A stretch of 64,000 nt of DNA from contig NC_057807.1 of NCBI RefSeq assembly GCF_018294505.1, positions 167,492,820 to 167,556,819 of the forward strand, read 5' to 3'. The translations under genes were made by a program, and so were the position numbers. Under the pieces are notes generated by a model that was not told where the DNA came from, did no database searches, and was given only the letters and a program-made list of their open reading frames with translations. Of the stretch, positions 1 through 12,651 are shown piece by piece; position 1 is the stretch's first letter; the number at the start of each line of letters is the position of its first letter. This stretch comes from Triticum aestivum. Its lineage: Eukaryota; Streptophyta; Magnoliopsida; Poales; Poaceae.

Positions 1-777
1 ACTAAAGAACTAAACACTCTTAAGTTAGCTCATGAAACTATCTTCGAAGATCATCAAGAACTTTTAAGGGCTCATGAGAAGTTACGCTTTGAAAAGCTCA
101 ATCTTGAGCAAGAGCATGAGTTCTTAAAGGCAATCAATGATGATCTCCGTAAGAAAAGTTCTTCTTACATTGCCAAGCATTTACTCTTATCTACTTACAC
201 GCCTCAAGTCAAGTCTAATAACAAGTACAAGAAAGATCCTTCCTCCAGTAGTAACAATAATAATGCCAAATCCAATATTGTTGCTTCTAGTAGTTCTCTT
301 GATTCCACTAATGATTCTCTTAGCCAAGTTACACTTGAGCAAGAAATTAGCTTATTGAAGGGAATTATAGACAAAGGTGTATACAAGAGCCTTGCCGGGA
401 GTAAGCAATTCAAGGAAATTGTACGCAAGCAAGGAAGGCACCGAAAGAATCAAGGTGTTGGTTTTGAACGAAAGTTTACTGCCAATGGAGTGGAGTGGGA
501 AGAAGATCAATACCCCAAGATGAAGTTTGTCCCTCAACAAGAGAAGTATGATCCTACTTCCTTCAAGGGAACACAAGCTCAAGATGATCTTCCACCACAA
601 GACCACAAGAACAAAGGCAAGGACAAGCTTCAAGAGGAGATTGGTGCATTTTAAGAAGCACCTAAGTCCTTGGTCAAGTGGGTTCCCAAGACTACGTCAA
701 GTTCTACTTCATCAAGTACAACTACAACTCCAAGGATTCCCATCAAGATGATGTGGATCCCGAAGAAGAAGAACTAG
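1..777 (+). pseudogene. 3' part of gag-like coiled-coil ORF of element O
   Basis: Frame 1 is open from the first base to a TAA at 652-654, then continues in the same frame to a TAG at 775-777, so one nonsense codon splits the end of the protein. The N-terminus lies outside the window. The visible protein is rich in Glu, Lys, Leu and Gln in a coiled-coil-like pattern (around residues 1-60), then a Ser/Asn-rich linker, then a Lys/Gln-rich basic tail ending in PKKKN. I see no zinc knuckle, protease or reverse transcriptase. Similar proteins are common in Triticeae repeats and are usually annotated as retrotransposon gag-like, which is from memory. It belongs to the same internal domain as the 2532-4685 ORF. 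A structural (capsid-like) role is inference only. Confidence 0.6.
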
Positions 778-2531
778 AGTGTTCTTGAGGGTGACTCCGC
801 CAACATTCTACACTCATATGATTATGGCAAGGACAAGTGCAATCAACTTCCACATCTTGCACTAGTTCAAGGAGTCACAAACCCTCATGTTGGTAAGGCA
901 AGGGACAAGGTAACCTAATGATTTCATGGACATCATCTTGTGTGTGCATCACTCTATGTCTATGGATATTCTTGTTTTTTCCTTGTGGGACTACCCATGT
1001 AGGTATGTTGAAAGTGCAACTCACTCCAAAGGATTGCTCCAAATGATCTACATCAACATTGAGCATCCACATCTTCAACACCTACATGAAGTCATCATCG
1101 ACAAAACCGAAGGTTAGTTCATCCCTCTAAGGGGGGATCTCACATCTAGGGGGAGCTTAACTCTAAGAATTGAGTCAAAGCAACTCTAATGGTGTGAACA
1201 CATCAATGCATTATGTAAAAGTGGTAACCCCACTTGAGCTTAAACGATGAGTATGACCCATGATCAAATGTTCTCATTTCACTCCTAAGTCAATATACTC
1301 ATATATAGATGACCTAGTCATCGCCAACTGTTTGATAGATGCTAGAATTGGTTGTGCATGCTTTGCCACATATTTCATTTGCCATTTTATTGTGTGAGCA
1401 TGTTGGTTGCATATTTTACTCATTCAAGGACATCCACTTGTTGCTTTGATTGTTTGGGTTCTTTTTCCTTGGCCAAGTGGATGGACAAGAATGCCTAAGA
1501 ACCTTCTCTAGCTATCTATGCTTTTCTTGTCTCAAACTCTATTCATGCTACATCAAAAAATTTGATCAAGTCAGATTCGAACCACTCTGTGTGAGGAGCA
1601 CTCAGAATCCCCGATTCGTCATAGACTTAAACTTCCAAAACTTCTTTGTGATTCTCGGTCTGACCGATTCCTCCATTTCGGTCCTACCGAGATCACTAAG
1701 TCGATCTAGGTTTTCAATCTCGGTGCAACCGATTTGAACTTTTAGGTCACACCGAGTTGCTGTAACTGTATAGAGTTATGCATCTCGGTGCCAACAAGTT
1801 GTTCCACTCGGTCACACCAACAGTGTCGGGCTATATATACTCACGGGCAAAATTTGGAAAACTTTCTCCGAATCTCTTTGCCCGCGCATAGGTCACTCTG
1901 CCTACTAGGTCTCCGGATCGTCTCCTCGTCGCCAGCCACCTCCTGTCGCTGGTCCCCGCCGCCGACAATGGAATTCACCCCCGCCATTGCCGCCGTAGCG
2001 AGTTCATCGCCAAGCTAGGGTATGGACTCGATCACAGTGCTATCCCCGTCCGATTCCTAGCACATTGTGTTCATTATGATTCTTGCCACGATTGAAACAC
2101 TCCTATCCAGTCAATACAATCCTTAGAATAGATGCGATTTGAAAATTTAGGGTTAGGTTTCCGCCAAAACCATCTCGGACCAACCAGGTTGAAAACCTCG
2201 GTCCCACCGATTTGGCTAACGCAATTGCACTAGTAACTCTCGGTTTGACCGAGAATTGCTAATCGGTGTGACCGATTTTAAAACTTTGTGAAACCCTAGC
2301 AGTCTCGGTGCCACCGAACTGTGACTCGGTCTGACCGAGTTCACTAGTTTAGGTTCCAAAACTGCTTCGGTATCACCGAGTTTGAAAATCGGTTGATCCG
2401 AAATGCTTTCTGTGGAAAACTAAAACTAAGTTTTTGAATCATTCTTTTGCAAAAATCTCTGCATTTTGTGATGCTCATCCATTCTATCTCATCTATAACT
2501 ATTCACAGGGTCAGCAGTCAGTGTTGGCAGC
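778..2531 (+). other. Non-coding interior of element O
   Basis: No convincing ORF is present. The stretch carries two purine-rich GGGGGAG-type tracts near 1130-1155 and a TATATATA tract near 1834-1841. From about 1655 onward it has many TCGGT-N3-ACCGA short inverted repeats, which also fill the O LTR. It may be the leader or promoter of the downstream ORF, but that is inference. Confidence 0.5.
1655..2400. repeat. Cluster of TCGGT-N3-ACCGA inverted repeats (interior of O)
   Basis: About a dozen copies of TCGGT, three variable bases (often CTG, CCC or GTG), then ACCGA occur here, for example near 1655, 1677, 1718, 2196, 2237, 2262, 2302, 2325 and 2365. Some are degenerate. Nearly all spacers read as C/G-rich triplets. 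The same motif is dense in the O LTR. Confidence 0.8.
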
Positions 2532-4685
2532 ATGTCAGACCAAAGTGATAGTCAGAACAAGTCAGAAGAGCACAATCACATGAGTGAGGGCACTAGTCCC
2601 TCTAGCACTTCAGATGATGGCAGCAGGAGCACCCCAAGCAATTTGCCTAAAGCTACCACCAGAACAAGGAAGAAGAGAACCTCAAAATCTAAGGATGAGG
2701 ATTATATGGCAGAAGAAGATGAGGCTACTTCCAAGAAGGTAGTGCTCAAAAAGGAGTGTGCCTCAGCAAAGAACACAAAGCCTGGACTCAATAGGAACGT
2801 CCCTGCCAAGAGTACACCTATGCTGAAGGTCAGAGGATCAACTCAAGTGCCTGAAAAGCCAGATCCCAAAGAGGCACCTGCAAGGAGAGTTACCACTTCC
2901 AAACCCAAGGAAGTTCCCACTGGAGAAACCATGAAGTTTACCATTAAGTCAGAGGATGAAGCTGTTGGTCAAGATAAGAAGAAGAAGAGAGTCAGAACCA
3001 CTACTGCCAAGGTTCTTGGCAACCCCTCTATGAGGAGAGACTCTAAGGAAGAGGAAGAATAGGTTGCTGCACCAGCACCCAAGGCACAAAAGCTGATGGG
3101 TGATGCTATAAAGTCAGGGGTTGCATCATCAAAGCCCAAAGAAGCACCCAAAGCTGCCCCCAAGCCCAAGATTGCACCCAAGAGGAATACCAGGAGTATT
3201 CCAGCTGCTGAGAAGAACAAGGCCCCAGTGCCCGAAGTTGCTGATGAGGAAGATGATGAAGGACAACTCCTGAGGAAGCTGAAGCCCAAGATTCCAGACC
3301 ACAATGATGCTCATCCTGTGGATGAGAACTTGAAGTTAAGAAAGGATGCAGGACTCAAACTGTGGAGGTTGTCAGATCCATATGCTACCAGGAGAAGGAC
3401 TGCTGTTGATTACAGGTTCCACACTAAGGAACAGCAGGATTTCTATGAGACAGTGCTGTTGGACAGGAAACCTATAGTGTGTGATATGAGGTGGGTCGAC
3501 TAGACCTACATGAAGGAAAATGAAGAACACTATCCTGGAGTGCAAGACAGTTTCATTGCTTGTGGAGTTGCAGACTTTGTTGGGCAGAAGCTCACAAAGT
3601 GGAATGATGAGCTCATTATGCAATTCTACTCCACAGCACACTTCTATCCAGATGGTAGGATAGTTTGGATGTCTGAAGGTACAAGGTACCAGTCAACCAT
3701 TGAGGAATGGGCAAATTTGATCAATGCCCAAAAGGAGAGTGAAGATGACTTGGATGTCTATGCCAGGAAGAAGATAGATCACAATATCATGGCTCATATG
3801 TATAAGGAAATCCTAGATGTTGCAGTTGAGACACATAAGTTTGGGTCAGTTCATTTTCTTCTGTCAGGGCTGCCAACGATCAACTGGATCCTAAGGCACA
3901 CTCTTTTACCCAAGGCAGGTGACCATAACATGATTAGAGGGCATGCTATCAACTTACTACACTTGTTTGATGTGCCACAAAAATTCAAAGTCATGAGCCT
4001 CATTGTTGAGACCATTAAGAGGACAGCAGCAGACCAGAAGAGAAGTTGTGGGTATGCCCCACAGATTCAGGAGTTGATTAACTCAAAGATGGGCACATAC
4101 ACATACTTGCTGGACAAGGAACATTTTCCTATCTATCCAGACTTTGAGGACAATCAAGTTGTGATGAATGAGAATGAACCATCATCAGTGCAAGCTCAAG
4201 AGAAGAAGGAGAAAGCAAAGAAAGAGAAGGCTGCCAAGATGCCAACTCAAGAGGAGGCATCTGAGTACTTTTTGAAGAACAAGGAGGAGCAACTTGGTTA
4301 CTTGATAGCATCAACTCTGAAGATTGAGAAGGGGTTGGCCACTCTAACTCAAAACCAGGAGAGCCTGGAAAGAATCATGGAACAAAAATTCTATGATCTA
4401 GATGTCAAAGTAACTGAGATCCAGTCAGTTGTGGAGCAGCTACAGGATGACATGCAGGAGAGGAAGGGCAAGACAACCACTGATGCATTTTCTAGAGTGC
4501 CTAGAGCTCACAGATCAGCTGCAGTGCCTGTGACAGACACCAGAGCCACATCATCTGCACCAGCTATAGCTCCTACAGCTCCAGTGCAACCAGCTCCAGC
4601 ACCAACTCCTCCAGCTCCATCCACCTCAACTGAAGCCTTCGTCCAAGGAGCCATCTCTACACCACCACCTGAAGATCAAGCCTGA
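2532..4685 (+). pseudogene. 718-codon ORF of element O, two in-frame stops; unknown function
   Basis: One reading frame starts at ATG 2532 and ends at TGA 4683-4685. It is interrupted only by TAG at 3060-3062 and TAG at 3501-3503, with no frameshift. The N-terminal ~270 residues are low-complexity, basic and Ser/Pro/Lys-rich (MSDQSDSQNKSEEHNH at the start, KKKKRVRTTT near residue 153). A folded-looking middle region (about 280-540) contains NDELIMQFYSTAHF and WILRHTLLPKAGDHN. A Lys/Glu helix follows, then a coiled coil (about 560-640) and a Pro/Ala-rich tail. The middle region resembles the 'putative plant transposon protein' domain of plant repeats (PF20167 from memory, not checked). It lies 524 bases before the O 3' LTR. 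No catalytic motif is recognisable. It could be a gag-like or accessory protein. Confidence 0.6.
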
Positions 4686-5209
4686 GAGTCGATCTAGCAC
4701 TATTCATTTTCTATGAACTTTTTGGTAACTTGTTGCCAAAGGGGGAGAAAAATGTATAGATCATAGGCTTCGAGAGAGAGAGAGTGTTGCTTTTTGTTCT
4801 CTCTTGCCTTGGTGGTTAAACTTTGTTTGCTTTTGATTGCTTGAGATACTATGCTATTATCTGTGAGACATTGATGATCATGTGTTTGATCATAAGCTAC
4901 ACTTATGCTTGCTAGATGATATTATCTTACCTATCCTTATATGATCATTCACGTTGCTTGGTTATGAGTGCATGTATTCAATCTTTATTATTTTGAGCAC
5001 TGCACCAAGATGTATGTGACATGGAAGAGTAACCCATGAGCCTAATTCCTTGTGCATTTGCAGTCCAAGCAAATCTTAAACTATGCACAAATTTAGGGGG
5101 AGCTCTTGCTTATCACATACTTCTCAAAGAGACGATGTTTTTCAATCTTATTATCATTTGTTGAAGCTTTGATCTATGTGTTGTCATCAATTACCAAAAA
5201 GGGGGAGAT
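4686..5209 (+). other. Non-coding 3' end of O interior with polypurine tracts
   Basis: No ORF is supported. Three GGGGGAG tracts occur at about 4740, 5095 and 5200. The last, AAAAAGGGGGAGAT, directly abuts the LTR start and is the likely polypurine tract that primes plus-strand DNA synthesis. The earlier tracts look like duplicated polypurine-type sites. Confidence 0.65.
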
Positions 5210-5667
5210 TGAAAGTGCACCTATCCCTAGGTGGTTTTGGTAATTCATAACAACATATAGCTCATTGAGCTAATGCTATTCCAAGACTATTATTTCAGGA
5301 AAGCTCAATGAATGGCATGGCATGGATGATGAAAGTGGATCCCTCAAAATACTAAGGACAAAGGATTGGCTCAAGCTCAAAAGCTCAAGACTCTTCATTT
5401 TACTTTTTAGTGATCCAAGATCACATTGCGTCTATAGGAAAAGCCAATACTATCAAGGAGGGATGAGGTGTTGCTTAATGAGCCTCTTGCTTCAAGTGCT
5501 TAGTGATATGCTCCAAAAACCCTCAACTACTTTCTCACATCCACATATGACCTAATCCCAAAGTCAAAATTGGTCCCACCGATTCTTTCTATTCGGCGCC
5601 ACTGAGTTCAAATGTCATAGCCACTGCCACAAACCCTAGGCAAATCGGTCTCACCGATAGGGATCTC

Positions 5668-7409
5668 TGAAGGAAATATGCCCTAGAGGCAATAATAAAG
5701 TTATTATTTATTTCCTCATATCATGATAAATGTTTATTATTCATGCTAGAATTGTATTAACCGGAAACATGATGCATGTGTGAATACATAGACAAACATA
5801 TAGTCACTAGTATGCCTCTACTTGACTAGCTCATTAATCAAAGATGGTTATGTTTCCTAACCATAGACATGTGTTGTCATTTGATTAATGGGATCACATC
5901 ATTAGGAGAATGATGTGATTGACATGACCCTTTCCGTTAGCCTAGCACTTGATCATTTAGTATATTGCTATTGCTTTCTTCATGACTTATACAAAGTTCC
6001 TGCAACTATGAGATTGTGCAACTCCCGTTTACCGGAAGAACACTTTGTGTGCTACCAAACGTCACAATGTAACTGGGTGATTATAAAGGTACTCTACAGG
6101 TGTTTCCGAAGGTACATGTTGGGTTGGCATAATTCGAGATTAGGTTTTGTCACTCCGATTGTCGGAGAGGTATCTCTGGGCCCTCTCGGTAATACTCATC
6201 ACCTAAGCCTTGCAAGCATTGTAACTAATGAGTTAGTTATAATATGATGTATTACGGAACGAGTAAAGAGACTTGCCGGTAATGAGATTGAACTAGGTAT
6301 TGGATACCGACGATCAAATCTCGGGCAAGTAACATACCGATGACAAAGGGAACAACGTATGTTGTTATGCGGTTTGACCAATAAAGATTTCGTAGAATAT
6401 GTAGGAACCAATATGGGCATCCAGGTCCCGCTATTGGTTATTGACCGGGAATGGTTCTAGATCATGTCTACATAGTTCTTGAACCCGTAGGGTCCGCACG
6501 CTTAACGTTACGATGACAGTTTTATTATGAGTTCATAAGCTTTGATGTACCGAAGTTTGTTCGGAGTCCCGGATGTGATCACGGACATGACGAGGAGTCT
6601 TGAAATGGTCAAGACGTAAAGATTGATATATTGGACGACTATATTCGGACACTGGAAGTGTTCTGGATGATTTCGGAGAAAACCGGAGTGCCGAAGGGGT
6701 TACCGGAACCCCCCGGGAGAGTATTGGGCCTTATGGGCCTTAGGGGAAAGGAGGGAGGGGCGGCCAGCATGGGCCGCGCGCCCCTCCCCCCTCTGGTCCG
6801 AATTGGACTAGGAGGGGGGGGGGGCGGCGCCCCCCCTTTCCTTCGCCCTCTCCTCCTTCCTTCCCCCTCCTAGTAGGAGTAGGAAAGGAGGAGTCCTACT
6901 CCTACTAGGAGGAGGATTCCTCCTCCTTGGCGCGCTCCAAGGGGACGGCCGGCCTCCCCCCTTGCTCCTTTATATACGGGGGCAGGGGGCACGCCATAGA
7001 CACACAAGTTGATCTACGGATCGTTCCTTAGCCGTGTGCGGTGCCCCCCTCCACCATATTCTACCTCGGTCATATCGTCGCGGAGTTTAGGCGAAGCCCT
7101 GCGCCGGTAGAACATCATCATCGTCACCACGCCGTCGTGCTGACGGAACTCATCTCCGGAGCTTCGTTGGATCGGAGGCCGGAGATCGTCATCGAGCTGA
7201 ACGTGTGCTGAACTCGGAGGCCCCGTACGTTCGGTGCTTGGATCGGTCGGATCGTGAAGACGTACGACTACATCAACCGCGTTGTGCTAACGCTTCCGCT
7301 TACGGTCTACGAGGGTACGTAGACAGCACTCTCCCCTCTTGTTGCTATGTCATCACCATGATCTTGCGTGTGCGTAGGAAAACTGTTGAAATTACTACGT
7401 TCCCCAATA
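5668..7409 (+). repeat. 5' LTR of the BARE-type element
   Basis: It is 1,742 bp long and matched by the 3' LTR at 12652-14396. It contains a TATATA box at 6971-6976 behind a very GC-rich, G/C-homopolymer stretch (about 6780-6960). The terminal CA is changed to TA. Confidence 0.95.
6971..6976 (+). promoter_or_regulatory. TATA box of BARE-type 5' LTR
   Basis: CTCCTTTATATACGGGGG marks the LTR promoter. The 3' LTR copy lies at about 13957-13962. BARE-type LTR promoters are known to be active in cereals; activity of this copy is unknown. Confidence 0.65.
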
Positions 7410-8648
7410 GTGGCATCCGAGCATAGGTTTTATGGTTTGATGTTATATGCACGAGTAGAACACAAGTGAGTTGTGGGCGATATAAGTCATACTGCTTACC
7501 AGCATGTCATACTTTGGTTCGGCGGTATTGTTGGATGAAGCGGCCCGGACCGACATTACGCGTACGCTTACGCGAGACTGGTTCTACCGACGTGCTTTGC
7601 ACACAGGTGGCTGGCGGGTGTCAGTTTCTCCAACTTTAGTTGAACCGAGTGTGGCTACGCCCGGTCCTTGCGAAGGTTAAAACAGCATCAACTTGACAAG
7701 CTATCGTTGTGGTTTTGATGCGTAGGTGAGATTGGTTCTTGCTTAAGCCCGTAGCAGCCACGTAAAACTTGCAACAATAAAGTAGAGGACGTCTAACTTG
7801 TTTTTGCAGGGCATGTTGTGATGTGATATGGCCAAGACGTGATGCTATATTTTATTGTATGAGATGATCATGTTTTGTAACCGAAGTTATCGGCAACTGG
7901 CAGGAGCCATATGGTTGTCGCTTTATTGTATGAAATGCAAACGCCCTGTAATTGCTTTACTTTATCACTAAGTGGTAGCGATAGTCGTAGAAGAAATAGA
8001 TGGCGTAACGACAATGATGCTACGATGGAGATCAAGGTGTCACGCCGGTGACGATGGTGATCACGACGGTGCTTCGGAGATGGAGATCACAAGCACAAGA
8101 TGATGATGGCCATATCATATCACTTATATTGATTGCATCTGATGTTTATCCTTTATGCATGTTATCTTGCTTTGATTGACGGTAGCATTTTAAGATGATC
8201 TCTCACTAAAAATTATCAAGAAGTGTTCTCCCTGAGTATGCACCGTTGCCAAAGTTTGTCGTGCCCAGACACCATGTGATGATCGGGTGTGATAAGCTCT
8301 ACGTCCATCTACAACGGGTGCAAGCCAGTTTTGCACACGCGGAATACTCAGGTTAAACTTGACGAGCCTAGCATATGCAGATATGGCCTCGGAACACGGA
8401 GACCGAAAGGTCGAGCGTGAATCATATAGTAGATATGATCAACATAGTGATGTTCACCATTGAAAACTACTCCATCTCACGTGATGATCGGTTATGGTTT
8501 AGTTGATTTGGATCACGTAATCACTTAGATGACTAGAGAGATGTCTGTCTAACTGGGAGTTCTTAAGTAATATGATTAATTGAACTAAAATTTATCATGA
8601 ACTTAGTACATGCTAGTATTTTGCTTGTCTATGTTTGTTTGTAGATAG
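7410..8648 (+). other. Primer binding site and leader of the BARE-type element
   Basis: Immediately after the LTR comes TGGCATCCGAGC. It resembles the usual copia primer site TGGTATCAGAGC (initiator tRNA-Met) with mismatches, so priming by this copy would be weakened. The remaining ~1.2 kb before the gag ATG is non-coding with no long ORF, as expected for the long leader of this family. Confidence 0.75.
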
Positions 8649-9490
8649 ATGGCTCGTGATGTTGTTCCGTTGAATTTTAATGCGTTCCTTGAGAAAGCAA
8701 AGTTGAAAGATGATGGTAGAAATTACACGGACTGGGTCCGTAACCTGAGGATTCTCCTCATTGCTGCACAGAAAAGTTACGTCCTGGAAGCACCGCTGGG
8801 TGCCAGGCCTGCTGCTGATGCAACTGATGACATTAAGAACGTCTGGCAGAGCAAAGCTGATGACTACTCTATAGTTCAGTGTGCCATGCTTTACAACTTA
8901 GAACCGGGCCTTCAATGACGTTTTGAATGTCATGGAGCATATGAGATGTTCCAGGAGTTGAAGTTAATATTTCAAGCTAATGCCTAGATTGAGAGATATG
9001 AAGTCTCCAATAAGTTCTACAGCTGCAAGATGGAGGAGAATAGTTCTGTCAGTGAGCATATACTCAAAATGTCTGGGTATAATAATCACTTGATTCAACT
9101 GGGAGTTAATCTTCCGGATGATAGTGTCATTGACAGGATTCTCCAATCACTGCCACCAAGCTACAAGAGATTTGTGATGAACTATAATATGCAAGGGATG
9201 AATAAGACTATTCCCGAGCTCTTCGCAATGCTAAAAGCTGCGGAGGTAGAAATCAAGAAGGAGCATCAAGTGTTGATGGTCAACAAGACCACTAGTTTCA
9301 AAAAAAAAGGGCAAAGGGAAGAAGAAGGGGAACTTCAAGAAGAACAGCAAGCAAGTTGCTGCTCAAGAGAAGAAACCCAAGTCTGGACCTAAGCCTGAAA
9401 CTGAGTGCTTCTACTGCAAGCATACTGGTCACTGGAAGTGGAACTGCCCCAAGTATTTAGCGGATAAGAAGGATGGCAAAGTAAACAAAG
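8649..9490 (+). pseudogene. gag of BARE-type element (broken)
   Basis: Translation begins at ATG 8649 (MARDVVPLNFNAFLEKAKL), the expected start of BARE-type gag. It stops at TGA 8916-8918, has another stop near 8984, and resumes in the same frame (METHIONINE at 9030). A run of ten A's near 9299-9308 shifts the frame. Beyond it, frame 1 encodes a CCHC zinc knuckle, CFYCKHTGHWKWNC, around 9406-9447. Capsid and nucleocapsid functions are therefore recognisable but not expressible as one protein. Confidence 0.9.
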
Positions 9491-10908
9491 GTATATGTGA
9501 TATACATGTTATTGATGTGTACCTAACTAGAGCTCGTAGTAGCACCTGGGTATTTGATACTGGTTCTATTGCTAATATTTGCAACTCGAAACAGGGACTA
9601 TAGAATAAGCGAGCGCTGGCCAAGGACGAGGTGACGATGCGCATGGGAAACGGTTCCAAAGTCGATATGATCGTGGTCAGCACGCTACCTCTACATCTAC
9701 CTTCGGGATTAGTTTTAGACTTGAATAATTGTTATTTGGTGCCAGCGTTGAGCATGAACATTATATCTGGATCTTGTTTGATGCGAGACGGTTATTCATT
9801 TAAATCAGAGAATAATGGTTGTTCTATTTATATGAGTAATATCTTTTATGGTCATGCACCCTTGAAGAGTGGTCTATTTTTATTGAATCTCGATAGTAGT
9901 GATACACATATTCATAGTGTTGAAACCAAAAGATGTAGAGTTGATAATGATAGTGCAACTTATTTATGGCACTGCCGTTTGGGTCATATCGGTGTAAAAC
10001 GCATGAAGAAACTCCATACTGATGGGCTTTTGGAATCACTTGATTATGAATCACTTGGTACTTGCGAACCGTGCCTTATGGGCAAGATGACTAAAATGCC
10101 GTTCTCTGGAACTATGGAGCGAGCAACTGATTTGTTGGAAATCATACATACTGATGTTTGTGGTCCAATGAATGTCGAGGCTCGCGGCGGGTATCGTTAT
10201 TTTCTCACCTTCACAGATGATTTGAGCAGATATGGGTATATCTAATTGATGAAACACAAGTCTGAAACATTTGAAAAGTTCAAAGAATTTTAGAGTGAAG
10301 TGGAAAATCATCGTAACAAGAAAATAAAGTTTCTACGATCTGATCGTGGAGGTGAATATTTGAGTTACGAGTTTGGCCTACACTTGAAACAATGTGGAAT
10401 AGTTTCACAACTCACGCCACCTGGAACACCACAATGAAATGGTGTGTCTGAACGTCGTAATCGTAATTTACTTGATATGGTGCGATCTATGATGTCTCTT
10501 ACTGATTTACCGCTATCGTTTTGGGGTTATGCTTTAGAGACAGCCGCATTCACGTTAAATAGGGCACCATCAAAATCCGTTGAGACGACGCCTTATGAAC
10601 TGTGGTTTGTCAAGAAACCAAAGTTGTCGTTTCTTAAAGTTTGGGGCTGCGATGCTTATGTGAAGAAACTTCAACCAGATAAGCTCGAACCTAAATCGGA
10701 GAAATGTGTCTTCATAGGATACCCAAAAGAGACTGTTGGGTACACCTTCTATCACAGATCCGAAGGCAAGACATTCGTTGCTAAGAATGGATCCTTTCTA
10801 GAGTAGGAGTTTCTCTCGAAAGAAGTGAGTGGGAGGAAAGTAGAACTTGATGAGATAACTGTATCTACTCCCTTATTGGAAAGTAGTTCATCACGATAAC
10901 CGGTTCCT
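9491..10908 (+). pseudogene. Protease and integrase of BARE-type element (broken)
   Basis: Frame 1 carries the aspartic protease active site as VFDTGSIANIC (near 9550; the usual motif is D-S/T-G-A/S). Integrase follows: the H-x-H/C-x2-C zinc finger (HCRLGHIGVKRM ... CEPC, about 9970-10075) and the core with HTDVCGPM, RSDRGGEY and NGVSERRNR, which supply the D, D and E catalytic residues. In-frame stops lie near 9601, 10243, 10291, 10435, 10804 and 10897. Domain order PR-IN-RT-RH confirms the copia superfamily. Confidence 0.9.
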
Positions 10909-12618
10909 GTGACAACTACACCAATTAGTGAGGAAGCTAATGATAATGATCATGAAACTTCAGATCAAGTTTCTACCAGAGTAAGATCCGCACCAGAGTG
11001 GTACGGTAATCCTATTCTAGAAGTCATGTTGCTTGACCATGATGAACCTATGAACTATGAGGAAGCGATGATGAGCCCAGATTCCGCAAAATGGCTAGAA
11101 GCCATGAAATCTAAGATGGGATCCATGTATGAAAACAAAGTATGGACTTTGGTTGACTTGCCCGATGATCGGCAAGCCATTGAGAAATAAATGGATCTTT
11201 AAGAAGAAGACTGACGCTGATGGTAATGTTACTGTCTATAAAGCTCGACTTGTTGCAAAAGGTTTTCGACAAGTTCAAGGGGTTGACTACGATGAGACTT
11301 TCTCACCCGTAGCGATGCTTAAGTCTGTCCGAATCATGTTAGCTATTGCTGCATTTCATGATTATGAAATTTGGCAAATGGATGTCAAGACTGCATTCTT
11401 GAATGGATTTCTAGAAGAAGAGTTGTATATGATGCAGCCGGAAGGTTTTGTTGATCCAAAAGGTGCTAACAAAGTGTGCAAGCTCCAGCGTTCCATTTAT
11501 GGACTGGTGCAAGCATCTCGGAGTTGGAATAAACGCTTTGATAGTGTGATCAAAGCATATGGTTTTATACAGACTTTTGGAGAAGCCTATATTTACAAGA
11601 AAGTGAGTGGGAGCTCTGTAGCATTTCTAATTTTATATGTAGATGACATATTATTAATTGGAAATGATATAGAATTTCTGGATAGCATAAAGGGATACTT
11701 GAATAGAAGTTTTTCAATGAAAGACCTCGGTGAAGCTGCTTACATATTGGGCATCAAGATCTATAGAGATAGATCAAGACGCTTAATAGGACTTTCACAA
11801 AGCACATACCTTGACAAAATTTTGAAAAAGTTCAAAATGGATCAGGCAAAGAAAGGATTCTTGCCTGTGCTACAAGGTGTGAAGTTGAGTCAAACTCAAT
11901 GCCCGACCACAGCAGAAGATAGAGAGAAAATGAAAATGTTCCCTATGCTTCAGCCATAGGCTCTATCATGTATGCAATGCTGTGTACCAGACCTGACGTA
12001 TGCTTAGCAATAAGCTTGGCAGGAAGGTACCAAAGTAATCCAGGAGTGGATCACTGGACAGCGGTCAAGAACATCCTGAAATACCTGAAAAGGACTAAGG
12101 ATATGTTTCTCGTATATGGAGGTAACAAAGAGCTAGTCGTAAATGGTTACGTCGATGCGAGCTTTGACACTGATCCGGACGATTCTAAATCGCAAACCGG
12201 ATACGTGTTTTTATTAAACGGTGGAGCTGTAAGTTGGTTCAGTTCTAAACAAAGCGTCGTGGCGGGATCTACATGTGAAGCGGAGTACATAGCTGCTTCG
12301 GAAGCAGCAAATGAAGGAGTCTGGATGAAGGAGTTCATTTCCGATCTAGGTGTCATACCTAGTGCATCGGGACCAATGAAGATCTTCTGTGACAATACTG
12401 GTGCAATTGCCTTGGCAAAGGAATCCAGATTTCACAAGAGGACCAAACACATCAAGAGACGCTTCAATTTCATTCGGGACCAAGTCCAAGTGGGATACAT
12501 AGAGATTTGCAAGATACATACGGATCTGAATGTTGCAGAGTCGTTGACTAAGCCTCTCTCACGAGCAAAACATGATCAGCACCAAGACTCCATGGGTGTT
12601 AGAATCATTACTATGTAA
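10909..12618 (+). pseudogene. Reverse transcriptase and RNase H of BARE-type element (broken)
   Basis: Frame 1 ends at 11190 in front of KWIFKKKTDADG, which continues in frame 2 (a one-base shift near 11180). RT motifs are visible: YKARLVAKGFRQ, DVKTAFLNG and LYVDDILLIGN (YVDD catalytic box near 11636). A second shift near 11955 returns to frame 1 for RNase H: NGYVDASFDTDPDD, STCEAEYIAASEA, DNTGAIALAKES and KHIKRRFNFIRD, ending at TAA 12616-12618. All four catalytic boxes look intact apart from the two frameshifts. Confidence 0.92.
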
Positions 12619-12651
12619 TCTAGGTTATTGACTCTAGTGCAAGTGGGAGAC

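Noticed and set aside
5915..6247. 110-codon ORF in the copia 5' LTR (and the 64-codon one at 12899)
   Set aside because: It lies in the LTR, is truncated in the 3' LTR copy by a few changes, and shows no known domain.
6780..6960. G/C homopolymer runs and GGAGTCCTACTCC-type palindromes as a separate element
   Set aside because: They occur identically placed in both LTRs of the BARE-type element (about 13745-13930) and are part of that LTR.
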